From Zychaea mexicana (taxonomy: Eukaryota; Mucoromycota; Mucoromycetes; Mucorales; Lichtheimiaceae), in contig NW_026516741.1 of NCBI RefSeq assembly GCF_025766255.1, forward strand, positions 62,001 through 126,000: a DNA stretch of 64,000 bases. Reading direction: 5' to 3'. The stretch's first letter is position 1; each line of letters starts with the position of its first letter. The notes beneath the pieces were generated by a model. It saw only the letters and a program-made list of their open reading frames with translations, did no database searches and had not been told where the DNA came from. Below, piece by piece: positions 1 to 12,083 of the stretch. A program made the position numbers and the translations under genes.

Positions 1-1867
1 ACGCTCGTTACAAATGTAATCCTGGCACCCCTGATGCTCAAGGAAGTGTTTCGAAAACGAGACCTGCTTGGAGTGCTCTTGGCCGTTTTAGGCGCCGCCA
101 TGGTAGTTCTGAGTTCCAACTCAAAGGAAACAGCAGTAAGTTAGCATAGTCTTGAAACTGTTTCTCTGTTAACGGGTTATCCGTGTGTGTGTGTGTAATG
201 TGTGCTAATAGTAAGGTTTGTTTTTATAATTTAGCTCTCACCAGATCTCATTATGGAAGCACTTACACAGACCCGGTCACTGGTCTTTTTTATCATTACA
301 GGAATAATGATCACCGCCTTGACTATTTTGTCACCTATCTATGGCTCTCAAAGCATCATGATAGATCTCGGTTTGGTTGCAATCTACGGTAATTTGTCAA
401 TGCTACACATAGAATTTTGCGAGAAATGTGGATTATTGTTAGGCTTATTGACTGGACTGATTATACTGCTCAGGTGGATATACGGTGCTATGTACAAAAA
501 GCGTATCGTCATTGCTAAGCTTAACCTTTTTCAAGATGTTTGCGTATGTTTGTGTTCTGTATCATTTGCTCGTATAAACAAGTTTCGATATCAGTTACTC
601 AGGTGTTGATTTTGGTTTTTTTTCTAGTTATCCCGTGTCCTACGTGCTGATCCTTGTTCTGGTGCTAACGGCTATTCTTCAAATTAAGTACTTGAATAAG
701 GCACTCCAACGGTTCGACTCGACTGAGGTGATCCCTACACAGTTTGTGCTGTTTACAATTTCTGCTATTGCAGGAAGTGCTGTTCTTTACCATGATTTTG
801 ATGATATGACCATGGATCAAACTTCAAGGTATGTTACAGTTTGACTTTACGATGCTTGATTCATAATGTATCCATTCTGATCAAATATGCGTAGATTTAT
901 GACCGGCTGTGCTGTTGAATTTCTCGGTGTCTACTTGATTACATCCAAGCGAGACAAGCAACCGCCTCCGTTGTCTGTTAGAGCAGACAGCAGTTCGTCA
1001 GTAGAGTTCACTACAACCTCAACCAACAATACACCGGTAGATGAAGCCGTTTACGTATCCGAGACGGATGAAGCAGTTTTATCATCCGATCACAATGGAG
1101 CAAATAGCACCTCGAATAATCCTGCTGGTACTGTACAACCAGCTGCGCCGCCACGTTCATCGTCGTCACCACACGCGCATTTCGCGCCAGACCCTACATT
1201 CCCGCGTCGCTCACTAACGGCGCGCACCGAGGGTCTACTCAATCCAAACAGAATGAGCGCGGCTTTACGATCGTCAACAGCAACAACTGTTCCTGTAACA
1301 CACGACGAGTGGCATGGTAGCACCAACAACAACAACGCAGCCGCCACCGCCAAGCAACAAGCACACCGACGACGACGACGAAGCTCTGTGTTTAGAGGAA
1401 TTTCGTTGACGTCGCAATTGGTAGACCGTATCAATGAGGAACCACCTAAACAGCAACCGATCCAACTGCCACCATCATCGCCTACGTGGCAACAAGCATT
1501 CGGGTTACACCATCGACGTGGAGACTCTTTAGGATTCAGTAATTTGATTTCAGGTTTGACAGGCCATAACAATCACCAAGGCAATAGCAGCAGCCACTCT
1601 GCTAGTGCAGCTACTGGTATCATAACATCAGGAGCATCATCACCATCCCATCACCCATCCACACCCGTCGGTAGCCACCATCATGATTCGATTTTACATA
1701 TCGAATCCGATGCGGACGCCGTGGAAATCGATATCCCTACTGCATCCACAATATCCTCGCAGCGCAATAGCGAAGATGATCGGGAGTTGGTCCCAATGGG
1801 GTCCAAGAGAAACTCGGCACGATTGGTTGACATCGAGGAGAACACCGAATATAGAGATTTGAGTTGA
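1..1867 (+). CDS. NIPA-type magnesium transporter (5' partial)
   Basis: C-terminal part of a multi-pass membrane protein of the NIPA/DUF803 family, whose members move Mg2+ across membranes. Exons in frame: 1-135, 235-388, 474-543, 628-828, 895-1867, all GT-AG. Family-typical stretches are LAPLMLKEVFRKRD, GGYTVLCTKSVSSLLS, the helix around YPVSYVLILVLVL and the last helix ending in FLGVYLITSKRD. About 510 residues are visible; the 5' end lies outside the window. Unusual is a cytosolic-looking tail of roughly 310 residues, rich in Ser, Asn, His, Pro and Thr with basic patches, longer than is usual for animal NIPA proteins. It converges on the Trm82 gene, with about 330 bp between the stops. Mg2+ as substrate is inferred from the family only. 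Confidence 0.85.
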
Positions 1868-2198
1868 TGATACCCCCCCCCACTCTTATTACATTTTTTT
1901 TTTCTTTACCAAAACTACTACAACGATAACTTTAACTTTCGTTTGCCATATATATATATATATATATATTGTATCAAAAATCGACTGGATGATGCCTTCC
2001 CTTTTCTTTAATTGTGCCATGTGTTGTGGTCACTTAATATCGCGCCTCCCATCTAATCAGTATACTTGTTCTGTTTTTCTCCCAAATTTGTATCTCCCAA
2101 AACACCCTCATCCCCAGTCTCTCACTCAACGATAACAAGAATGATTCACCATACACATATCTAATCAAAAATGAATATCAAAAGAAGGCTTGTTTTCT
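1868..2198. other. Convergent 3' intergenic gap
   Basis: Shared 3' flank of the NIPA-type gene (+) and the Trm82 gene (-). It holds a C run just after the stop, T-rich stretches and a (TA)11 microsatellite at 1948-1969. I see no gene here. A short plus-strand ORF starting at 2171 is antisense to the last Trm82 exon and is not credible. Confidence 0.6.
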
Positions 2199-4132
2199 TT
2201 ATTCTTCTGCAACTTTTCGCTTCTTGTTCTTGTTGCGAGCCTTATCCGGGGGTGTTTGAACAAAGTCAGGAAGATCGAGCAATTTCCGAAGACCAAAGAT
2301 GGTGTAAAGATCAGGAAGTTTTTCCACTACATGTACCCGATTTCCCTGTTAGCAAATCCAAACCGTATATTACAAAAGCTTATTCCCAAAAAAAAAAAAC
2401 TTACCGAGACCAGTCTCAATAGCGTTGACTTGCTTGACAAGTTCATTGTCAGCGGGCAAACGCTCATACTACAGAAAAAAAAAACGATTGATTTTTAACT
2501 TTTACTGTCTTCCTCTCTCTGTGTGCCTGGACGTTACTCTCGCCTGACATCCGATGTTCTTCTAATCCTATAGGTCTATAGTTACCTTTCCTTCTTTTTC
2601 TTCAAAGATCGCCAACAATTCGCCCTTGTCTCCTTCAGCTGGAGCAAGCGATACCCATAATTTGCCTTGCGAATCAAAGCATGCGTCCAATACTGTGGAT
2701 CCAGCTTCCTGGGTGCTCTTATGGACCAACTTGTTATCGGTGGTCCATTCCAAAAGCACAATAGCACTCGTTCTATATCATTTTTGGTTGGTATACTTTA
2801 AGCGAAGAAAAACAGACAAAAGATAAACTTTATAACTCACTTTGCGAAGACAATAGCAATCAACTTTTTGTTTGCATCAATCACAAGTCTTCGTACCATT
2901 GGTTCTTCAGAGTTAGCATCGGTAGCCTATCCGATGTATTAGTCGCATAGAAAAAGGTGAATCATTTTTCACATAGTATACCAATTACCTTCGCCATATA
3001 TGGTTGAATGTATTCTTTGATAGATAAATTCTGAAGTTCTTTTCCCTTCGAAAAGTCCCATACACGGATAGTGGTATCACCACCAGCAGAGATCAGCAGA
3101 GATTCATCCCAGGGTAAAAGCTGGATGTCGGTCACAACGCTAAACAAGAACAATCAATCACCCACGGCTAAACATACTAAGAGGGGTATTTCAACTCTCT
3201 GAAATTTTGATCCTACTTACTCAGTGTGTCCAAGACAGAAAGATTCAATGTTATAGCCATTAGGATAGTTGCTCACGCGAATGTGTTCATCTCGATCAGA
3301 CGTAATAATAAACTTTTCATCCTTTGACAGAGTCTACAATAGCCACGAATAGCATTAGTTTTAGCTATTCTCCATTCCATCGGTTTTTTTGTGCTAACTC
3401 ACCATATCTGTCACCATGGAAACATGGCCCACGACGGGCGCCAGCTTTTCATCTTCCTTTCCATCATCACCCTTAGCAGGATGGCTAATTGTTTCAAACG
3501 TCAAGGCGAGTCATTGTACACTACGATCATTGCAATGTAAGACGAGGTCAAACTTACCAGTAAACATCACCAAATTTATCTGCACAAATAATCTCAGTCG
3601 AGGCATTGTTGAATTGGAACGCATTGACGCGCTTGTTGGCCACTCTAATTTTTTACACACAAAAAGATCAGATCCAAATCCTACTTGGGTTAAGGTCACA
3701 GCACCATAATCCCACATGTCCAAGGGTGCGTGAGCGTGTCTAGTGATACACTCAGAAATGCATATACTTATTTACCTTGAATACTTGAGTGTCCAGTTCG
3801 AGGTATCGTATACATTGATCTTCTTGTCATCGCCTGTGGCTGCAAGCAATGAGCCGTCATTGTTGAACGTCATTATACGGTACAATTCGTTATACTCCTG
3901 TTTACGATCATTTTCAGCAATGGGTTTAACAGCTTCACCGGTGCTATAGTCAATTGTATGATCGATCAGTCTCTTTTTGAAGCGCGTCTAGATCAAAGTC
4001 TTCTTAAATCAAAGTGTAGGAAACAAAAAGTCACCTTGTGTTAACAACGATGAATTCTTTTCCATTGGCGAGTACGATCTCGGGTTTAGAAGGGCTGTGT
4101 GCCACAGTTGTGAATGGGATTCTGAGTGACAT
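2199..4132 (-). CDS. Trm82/WDR4-like non-catalytic subunit of tRNA m7G46 methyltransferase
   Basis: WD40 protein homologous to Trm82 (yeast)/WDR4 (human), partner of Trm8/METTL1 in making m7G46 in tRNA. Exons on the minus strand, 5' to 3': 4132-4035, 3987-3776, 3644-3558, 3484-3403, 3333-3221, 3139-2989, 2926-2841, 2772-2586, 2468-2405, 2326-2199. Everything from exon 2 onward joins in frame (370 codons including stop). Diagnostic blocks: [55 protein letters not shown] and [11 protein letters not shown], all typical of the family; the tail ends in [10 protein letters not shown]. Start chosen at [10 protein letters not shown]. The junction of exon 1 to exon 2 is off by two bases with the obvious sites, so the true donor or acceptor there is uncertain. 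Confidence 0.9.
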
Positions 4133-7100
4133 GATCAAGAAAGTGTCACAAAAGCAGAGGAAAGTGAAAAATAAAGTGGGACTTTGAAGTCGCCAAAAAT
4201 TGCAGCAATTTCCTTTCGTCATATGGAAACCATAGCAGCCAAAAAAAGAAAAGGCAGCTTGTGTTTTCTTTGTTATACACGCATCGCTTTGGGTCAATCT
4301 AAGGCCACTACTATTGTTAGATAGCACGTTGAAGAGCCATGTTTTCATCGTGAGCTCTAGCTGTACGAAAAAAAAAAGCTTTCTTCAAGGATAATATGGC
4401 TTCTTTGCGCCGGTGCTAATGCCAAGTAAATCCTTTCCAATATTGCCTTTTCACAAACGTGCTTATTCTAGGTTTTTCATTTTTAAAATGGCAATAAAGA
4501 AAAGGAAGATAGCCCATAAGGCTTTTGTCTCTATACTCCAATATCTGTAACATTTGGTTGAGCTACAGTGGACAATAGAAAGGCAATACCAAAAAAATTC
4601 ATCACAAGCAACGTTTTACTAAAGAGGTTATTACAAATTGGTCACGTCAAAAATGACACCATCCACCCCCGTTACATTGACTTGTGCCTTTTATCTCTAC
4701 TCAAAAACGTTCTATACAACAGCTTCGATTTTATAAACCCAGTTTGAAAGACAAATCAAAGAAGGGCTCTTCATTAAATAATGTACGAATATCATGGAAA
4801 CCAAGATATTACAGGACATTTCGAACAAAGAACTTGTCCAAATGTGTGTGGGTCGGCTCTATCATTCGCGACATCGGGTAAACTTAATCTTGACCATACT
4901 TCTCTCCATCATCTCCAATATTCCTGGGATGTAAGGTCCCAGTAAAGACGGACATGATCAAAAGCACATATTAATCGACTTCACTATCTTGCGATGGTTT
5001 CTTGAGCCGTGATTCATAGCTCAAGTGCTTGGTTTTTTTTTTGGAAATCAGTCTCTCTACAATTTATCCAGTAGAAAAATGACGGTGCCTGATAGCAACT
5101 CTAGATAATGACACAGAGTACATAGCACTTCAGCAATAACAAATGGCTGTACATCCCGAATCAAAAAAAGGGCTTTTTTTTTTCACTCACATTAACTTTT
5201 GTCACCTTTAAAAACCTTTTGCTAGCTTGTTGAGCTGTGAGCCCCAGGGAAACTTTCAATAAGTTAATAAAAGTTATTATGAGTAGAAACAGTATTTTTT
5301 AAACCCAGGATGTCCTCGTATTGTGTATTAGCAGACAAAGAGAGTTTGTTAATAATCAGCTATCGCGAGCCCTCCACTTGACTGGAAGAAAAAACCATGG
5401 CTCCCTACTTCATTGTGTATCTCTTCCGTCGAATACACGGGTGCGCCTTAATGCTATTGTGTTGTTTCACGGTGACCTTTTGATTCTTGGCCCATTGACA
5501 ATAAATGGTTACTTTTTGATAACACAGAATGTACGTAGTGACAGATGCTCTGCCTTTCCAATCTCTACATGTATATTTGACCATATAAATCAGCGTTTCG
5601 TCGTCGGCGGCGGAACCACCACGGTGAGGTTTGTTTGTTTTTTGTTTGTTCGGAAGAATAATACTGTATTGTAACATAAATAGCCCTCTCTGTTACGCTG
5701 ATCAGCAGTTGTTACTACCCCACAGTCTGTGTAACTGTGTATTCGGAAGACCATGCTCCGTTCTACATGTAAATGCGCCATCATCTCTGTGTGTGCACCA
5801 GACAGGCTCACAAAGAAGAGCGTGGGTGTCTTCTGGACATTCGAGCATGGTGGTTGAGAGTATTTCGGTTCCCATGTCTGTACATATAGTAGCAACAAGA
5901 CTGTTGCTGTAAGGCGTTCAAGGAAGGCAGAATATGTCTTATCATACTCTACTACTTTATACTGTAAATTGGTCACGTTTCCAACGACTACATTAACTAC
6001 ACATTCGACTTTACTGAAGAGGACCCAAGCATATGCTAGGAATAAGGGACAGAGAGCAGAAAACAGACGGCAGCAACAGCGACACTTATATACGGACCCA
6101 CGGTGACAAGATGAAAGTCGGATGTATGCGATGTAGTATTTAGGTTTTCGTGGATGCAATATCGTGTCATTTGTAGAAACTCTTTCTTTTTTAGCCCGTC
6201 AGGTTAGAGAACAGACATGTCGTTCTCTGTGATACTGTCCATTTGCACAAAACAGCAGAAGATGTCCAAGTTTTTCTGATATTCAGGAACCCCAGCAGCA
6301 GAAAACTTAAATTGTTGGCGGGCTGAAACTTTAAATTGATAATAACAACCTGCTACATGTTTGTTTCATCCTGGTTCAAGTAGCTGGTTATCGCGTCATT
6401 CCTTCTTCTTTTGTTACTGTATCTGTAGAACAATGAAATTAAAAGATTCCTGTAGAAGATACATATCGAAAAGAAGGTTGGAGAAGGGGCAATGTGCAGG
6501 TGCGTAATAACGAGGTACCTGCACACATATCCCGTGATCGTGAATCGCAAAAGAGAAAGTATCAGATACTCTGGCATATGACAGAGTTATGAGAAGAAAG
6601 CACATGCGGGACAGCAATGAACATCCGATTTGCTTTTAACACAAGAGATGAATATGAGACCTCAATGTTTGCTCTCGACTAACACAATCTCCTATGAAAT
6701 ATCATGGATCAAAGAGGAGTTTCGCTGAGCTCCGGTTCATCACAAAAAGAAAGACGATAAAGAGGGTTACAAGAAAGTCTCTTTCGTGAATGATGTAACC
6801 CGGCAGATGATGATACTCAAAACAGGTTGTCATTACAGCATTACGTCCCATAGCGCGTGTGAGATATGGACAGTGGGTTGATGCGTCAACAGGTAGCACA
6901 AGATTTGCCAAACAGAGCAATGGGACCCCATATGGTTGCTTTTATACCAAAATCGATAAAGCACAGTGGAGATAAGGTGCCATGCACACATAATGAGGTG
7001 CGTGAACCAGTGGGAAACACAATAGGTGCGCATGCCTTCTTTGTTTCCAAAGTATACGACTGGTTTAAGGGGATAGGGTGGTGCTAAGTTGGCGGGGCAG

Positions 7101-7330
7101 CCAAGCAGCTAGTGGCCAGCCCCCTTTCGCAGTCGGGATTCCAATCATTCATCAACGATAAAGAGCGGACCGAGTCAAGTCCACCTGACTTGAACCTTGT
7201 TCCATGTCAAACGAACAAAGGGAAATATAAAAAGACACCCCCACACAACCCCCCCATTCTTTTGGACTTCTTTTCTTCTTTTAACTATTTCCCGTTTTAT
7301 CCTTTTTTACTCTTTCTCCCTCTTTTTGTC
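4133..7330. other. Intergenic region, about 3.2 kb
   Basis: Lies between the divergent Trm82 (-) and VNX1-like (+) genes. ORFs such as 4684-4881 (+), 5590-6159 (-, 189 codons) and 6866-7087 (+) have no motif I recognise. The last 200 bp before 7331 are pyrimidine-rich and contain the start-proximal leader. No tRNA-like cloverleaf or transposon end was noticed. Confidence 0.5.
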
Positions 7331-10300
7331 ATGGATCGGTCGTCCGACGGAGAAAAAGGTCGCCAGCGCCAACGAGATAATAACTATGGCGCCATCAACA
7401 ATGCGTCCTCTTCGTCTGCAGAAGTCGAAAGCAGCGACACTACAGCTCGTCATACCAACAGATTAAAAAAGCGTGCCACTGCAAAACAGCGCGACTACAG
7501 CAACGACGAAGCTGGCAAACAACGCGACCTCGACAACGGCAACAATAATAGTAACAGCAATGAAGACGACGATGAGGGTGAAGACACCACAATGGACGAC
7601 AGCGACCATCGGTCGCCCGACGACGCTACTGATAGTGCTGATAAGCTCCGATCGCGTACAACTCGATTCAGCAATGGTGATGGCGACGATCGAGCATCGA
7701 TCGATAGTGGAGAGCATGAAATGACACTCAAAGACAGACAAGAGGTATGTTCACCATCAATAAATCATGATTCCCATGGTTTGTCTATGTATCTATCAAT
7801 CCATGGATCTTTAGTAGTTGCTGCATATATGATAACCACGCTAGTGTGTATATCTCCTATAGCAAATGAATAAGCGCCATCCGTTCGGTTTGCCAATCTG
7901 GAAACCAGCCTTGTACAAAAAATCACGATCCGTTGTTCGTCGAGCCAATAGTGCACTACACTCGTCCCCTTCATCGTCCCCAGAACTGTTTCTGAACCCT
8001 GGAAACATTCTATGGCTCCTCATTTTCGGCTGGTGGCTGGCGCTGGTAATGTTTATCATATCAGTCGTCTTGATCGTAGTACCACCTGAAGGGTATGCAT
8101 ATGCCCGTGTCATGCGTGAACTCGCATATTACTTGCTATGGCCATTTGGTCGCTATGTCGAGCACCACGGTGAAGTGGTCATCAAGAACCCGCTGTCTCC
8201 AGCAACATCCCGTAGTGCCACGATCAGTCATGTTGAGGATGACGGCTCCTCGATCGTGTCCATAGTCACAACCGACGATGGAAGCGATGAGGATGAGAAC
8301 GATGAAGAAACTGGATTACTTGGCAGATCCAAAGACAAAAAGAAGAAAAGAAAAAGAAAAGGCGTTTTGCGTTCGCTTATCGATATCGTCAAGACAGGCC
8401 CAGCAGGATGCATGTATTATCTGCTATTTTTCATTATTGCCAGTAAGTTTGAATTGTTTTTATACTTGTTAAATAAAACAGAAAGGGTGTTTTTCTTGCT
8501 AGGGAGGGGGATGACGGGAAGCATTGATAACGTCTAGTAATTCTCACGATGATAATTGAATGATTGATTCTATTAGCCCCTCTGATGTTTATCGTATCAG
8601 CGATATGCTGGCTTTGCGTGATCACTATTCCCATGTCCAAACTCAATTTCATCCTCCTTCGACACCTTCGTCGTCATCCGCTTAGTCTTCGCTTTAAGTC
8701 GAGCCCATCAGGCCAAGCTCACATGCAGCAGACCGGGCGCCCGGCAGTCATTCTGCTGTGCACATACCAAGCCATCGGCTTGCAGTACTACAAGTACACC
8801 TATGATGGCATCAACATCATGTTTATCAACTTGATGCCGCTGGTGTTTTTCGTAATCTTTGACGAATACGTGCTCAAGCACTATTTCCCAGACAGCTTCG
8901 TCACAAAACCAGCTGTGGTCTTCGCGCTGTCACTTGCATCCGTCATTCCTCTGTCCTATTTCATTGGAATGGGAGTAAGCTCGGTCTCGGCCCAGTCCAG
9001 TATGGGCATCGGCGCCTTTTTGAATGCTTCATTTGGCAGGTAAACAATAACATGGTGAAATCGGGGAACATCACCTTCGCCTACCTGCGTCACGATCCCG
9101 GACTAATCTGTGCTTTTCTTTCTCTGCGCTTCTAGTATTATTGAAATCATTCTGTATGCAGTGGCACTCATGAGCGGCAAAAGTGCCCTGGTTGAGGGCG
9201 CACTGATAGGCAGTGTCATGGCGGGTGTGCTGCTCATGCCTGGGTGCTCAATGATCAGTGGAGGTTTCAAACGCAAGGAGCAAAGGTTCAACGCCAAAAG
9301 TGCAGGTAAGTAGAGATGAAACAGTTCATCAGCTACCAAACAATAACATTGACAATTCTAACTGTGGCATACAACACTTTGATAGAGGTGACTTCGACCA
9401 TGCTGATTATGGCCATTATTGGCGCTCTGACTCCTACGTTGTTTTATCAAATGTTTGGATCGGTAACGTCCCTCCCACGAACTAATTGCAGTACAAAAAG
9501 ATCGGTGTTTCATATTTGTTTGCTAATATGGACATTCATATCGTTATTCAGTTTGAACTTCGATGCGCTGGATGTCCTGACACAGTTGAACCGGGTAGTG
9601 GCGGCACCATCGCATGCTCGCGTTGCTATTACGATCAGATGAATCCGACAATCGATCCGGTGTATCAAAACAGCGTCAAGCCATTAATGTGGTTCTGTGC
9701 TGCCATTTTACCTTCGGTATGTTTCATTCACTCTCTCTCTCTGCTTCTCTCCATACTACCACACCTGATGCGTTTCTTTTATTATGCTATTTTTTTATCA
9801 TGAAGGCATATGTCATTGGCATTGTTTTCAGTTTGCGAACACATGTTGACATGGTGTGGAAGAAACCTGAACACAGCGCACCTCTACAGCATGGCTCGTA
9901 TTATCAAAAATTGATGCCAGGTCAATTTATTTCACACTTGATCCACCATCCTGGTCAGCAACAACAGCAGCAACAGCAACAACACACAGATCAACAACAC
10001 GGGGATCATCAGAATGGAAAGCAGCCGCAAATGAGTGGTATGTCGTGGTTTTTTTTCCCTCTGGGTGTGTTGTTATACGCGTATATAGTCACTAAGTAAA
10101 ACACGGTTCAAACAGCAACAGAAGGTAGCATCCAGCTTCCATATAGTCCAGTTGTTGCTATGGCACCATCATCATCTACAGACGGACGACACCCTTCGCC
10201 TCACTCAATCAACACTACGATCCACCCTTCTCATTCAGAGTCTCACAAGGATAGTCCAGTCATACCAGCTGCCGTTGCTCCACTTACGTTTGTACACGCG

Positions 10301-11201
10301 AAAGAACCCGAAGAAGAGGAAGAAGAGGAGGCTGCAGGACACGACTCGCCGAATTGGAGCAAATTCAAGAGTTTCACCATCTTGTTTGGATGTACACTGC
10401 TCTATTCGATTATTGCTGAAGTTTTGGTTGACACTGTGGATGAGGTCATGGATAACCTTGCAGTAGATGAAAAGTTTTTGGGACTGACACTTTTCGCTTT
10501 GGTAAGTTTCATTTCTGTCTATGACTCTTTTGCTCTTCTTTTTGTTTCAACATCCGCTAAGCCTGACCTTATTTTAACTTTCTGGATGCTAGGTACCCAA
10601 CATCACCGAGTTCATGAATGCCATCTCTTTTGCTTTATACGGTAACATTGTGCTCAGGTAAATATGGAAACTATTTAGAACATCAAATCGAATTGTCTCT
10701 AATTATCCATTTACTATCAGCATGGAAATCGGATCAGCATACGCACTGCAGGTGTGCCTAATACAAATTCCAGCTATGGTCGCATTCTCGCTGTGGTATA
10801 ATTGGGGGAAAGAAGAGTTAGCACGCTACTCATTCAGGTACTTTACAGCTCAGAGCAGTGAAGAAACTATAAACATCTACGAGCGTTTGTAGTGGGGAGT
10901 ACGATTACGATGGAAAACGTGTTAATACTCACCCACTCTAATTTACAATTGCTACCATAGTCTCGTGTTTCCACGGTGGGACGTCATTTGCGTCATTTTC
11001 TCGGTGTTTCTACTAACATATACATACCAGGAGGGTAAATCCAACTACTTTAAAGGCTCGATCCTCATCATGAGCTATTGTGTATTGTTGGCTGGATTCT
11101 ACTTTATCCCTCCTTTCACCGAAAAGAGTATCCTTATTGGATTTGATCCCAGTGTAGGAGCACAACAGCAAGTGGTTACTGCACCACCCTTGATACCGTA
11201 A
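7331..11201 (+). CDS. VNX1-like vacuolar monovalent cation/H+ antiporter (CAX superfamily)
   Basis: Large antiporter of the fungal VNX1 (YNL321W) branch of the Ca2+/cation exchangers; the yeast protein exchanges Na+/K+ for H+ at the vacuole. Exons: 7331-7744, 7863-8442, 8577-9039, 9136-9305, 9386-9462, 9552-9716, 9806-10037, 10116-10501, 10593-10657, 10721-10837, 10961-11201, giving 969 residues. Residues 1-138 are a hydrophilic acidic/Asn-rich leader. Next come PFGLPIWKPALYKKSRS and NPGNILWLLIFGWWLALVM, hallmarks of this branch. The two exchanger repeats are visible: GAFLNASFGSIIEI and GNIVLSMEIGSAYALQ. The loop between them holds CX2CX13CX2C (exon 6), a Gln run and an acidic stretch. Start is the first ATG in frame after the pyrimidine-rich leader. 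The ions transported are inferred from the family. Confidence 0.92.
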
Positions 11202-12083
11202 AATATTTAGATATACCTCCTTGCCCTTCTTAATTCACACATACAACAAACCGTACATTCCTATACACTATTCACACTACACTCGCCTGTGTGCATTACA
11301 TACTCCACCAATGTCATACAATCGTTTCTACTGCCGCCACCGCTGTCCACCGGCTCCGCACCCCATTCTCATACTCCTCCTCCCTCCCCACCGCCCCAAC
11401 CCACTCACCCTATTTTCCAGTACCTCTGTATACTCTTTTCTTCTCATTGTATAATAGTTTTTTGTCTCCAATATTTTGCAACATTTCTATATATTCATAC
11501 TATGCAAAGTAATTGAAAAGCTCTCAAGAAAAATATGTGCCATATCACTAAAGGTTCAAATGCTACTATTTTACTTGACTTTAATTTAAGCTTTTTTTCA
11601 TACATCCATCCTGTGCACACAAAAGCTGGTTTGTGCGAGCTTTCTTCGGCAAAATTACGCGACAAAGAATTGTTTGGAGCGGAGACAGTCGCTCTTCGCC
11701 CCGTTTCAATTATTACATTTCCACGTGCGGGTTCATTGGGAAAAGTCTGTCATACTTGAAGAAATGCTAAATCTCGCCATTGTCCATAAGGCTCTAATCC
11801 TATTATGGAAGCATGAACGATCAGGGCAACTTGTTTTACCGGACTACTGAAAATTGAGTTAAAAGGCGAAAGGTCGGAAAGCAAAGTACCTTTTTCCTTG
11901 ATTCAGAAAACTGGTTCGCAAAAAAGTGGGACAACAATAGCGGCTTGAATAATTCTTCTTTTCGCACACCTGATTGTTCTGTTCTCCTTCTTCTTCTTCT
12001 TCTTCGATCTTGATTGAACTTTTTAACTCTCAACTACTTTTCTTATTTTATCACAACTTTCCTTTTTGCTTATTTGTTTGTGA
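11202..12083. other. Intergenic region between VNX1-like and protease genes
   Basis: T/C-rich 3' flank of the antiporter followed by the promoter side of the protease gene. Short ORFs at 11221-11516 are pyrimidine-rich low-complexity and not credible. A CTT/TTC trinucleotide run lies at about 11987-12006, just upstream of the protease start. Confidence 0.5.

Noticed and set aside
1090..1572. 160-codon minus-strand ORF
   Set aside because: Antisense to the Ser/His-rich tail of the NIPA-type gene, which has clear family matches and splice sites on the plus strand.
2171..2498. Plus-strand ORF with a signal-peptide-like start
   Set aside because: Antisense to the last exons of Trm82, which read in frame with a sensible C-terminus.
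3511..3723. Minus-strand [14 protein letters not shown]... inside Trm82
   Set aside because: It spans an intron. Splicing 3776 to 3644 gives the family-consistent [13 protein letters not shown], so the ORF is a shadow.
5590..6159. 189-codon minus-strand ORF in the intergenic region
   Set aside because: No motif, Cys/Val-rich composition typical of random ORFs, and no flanking splice or promoter signals; too weak to call a gene.
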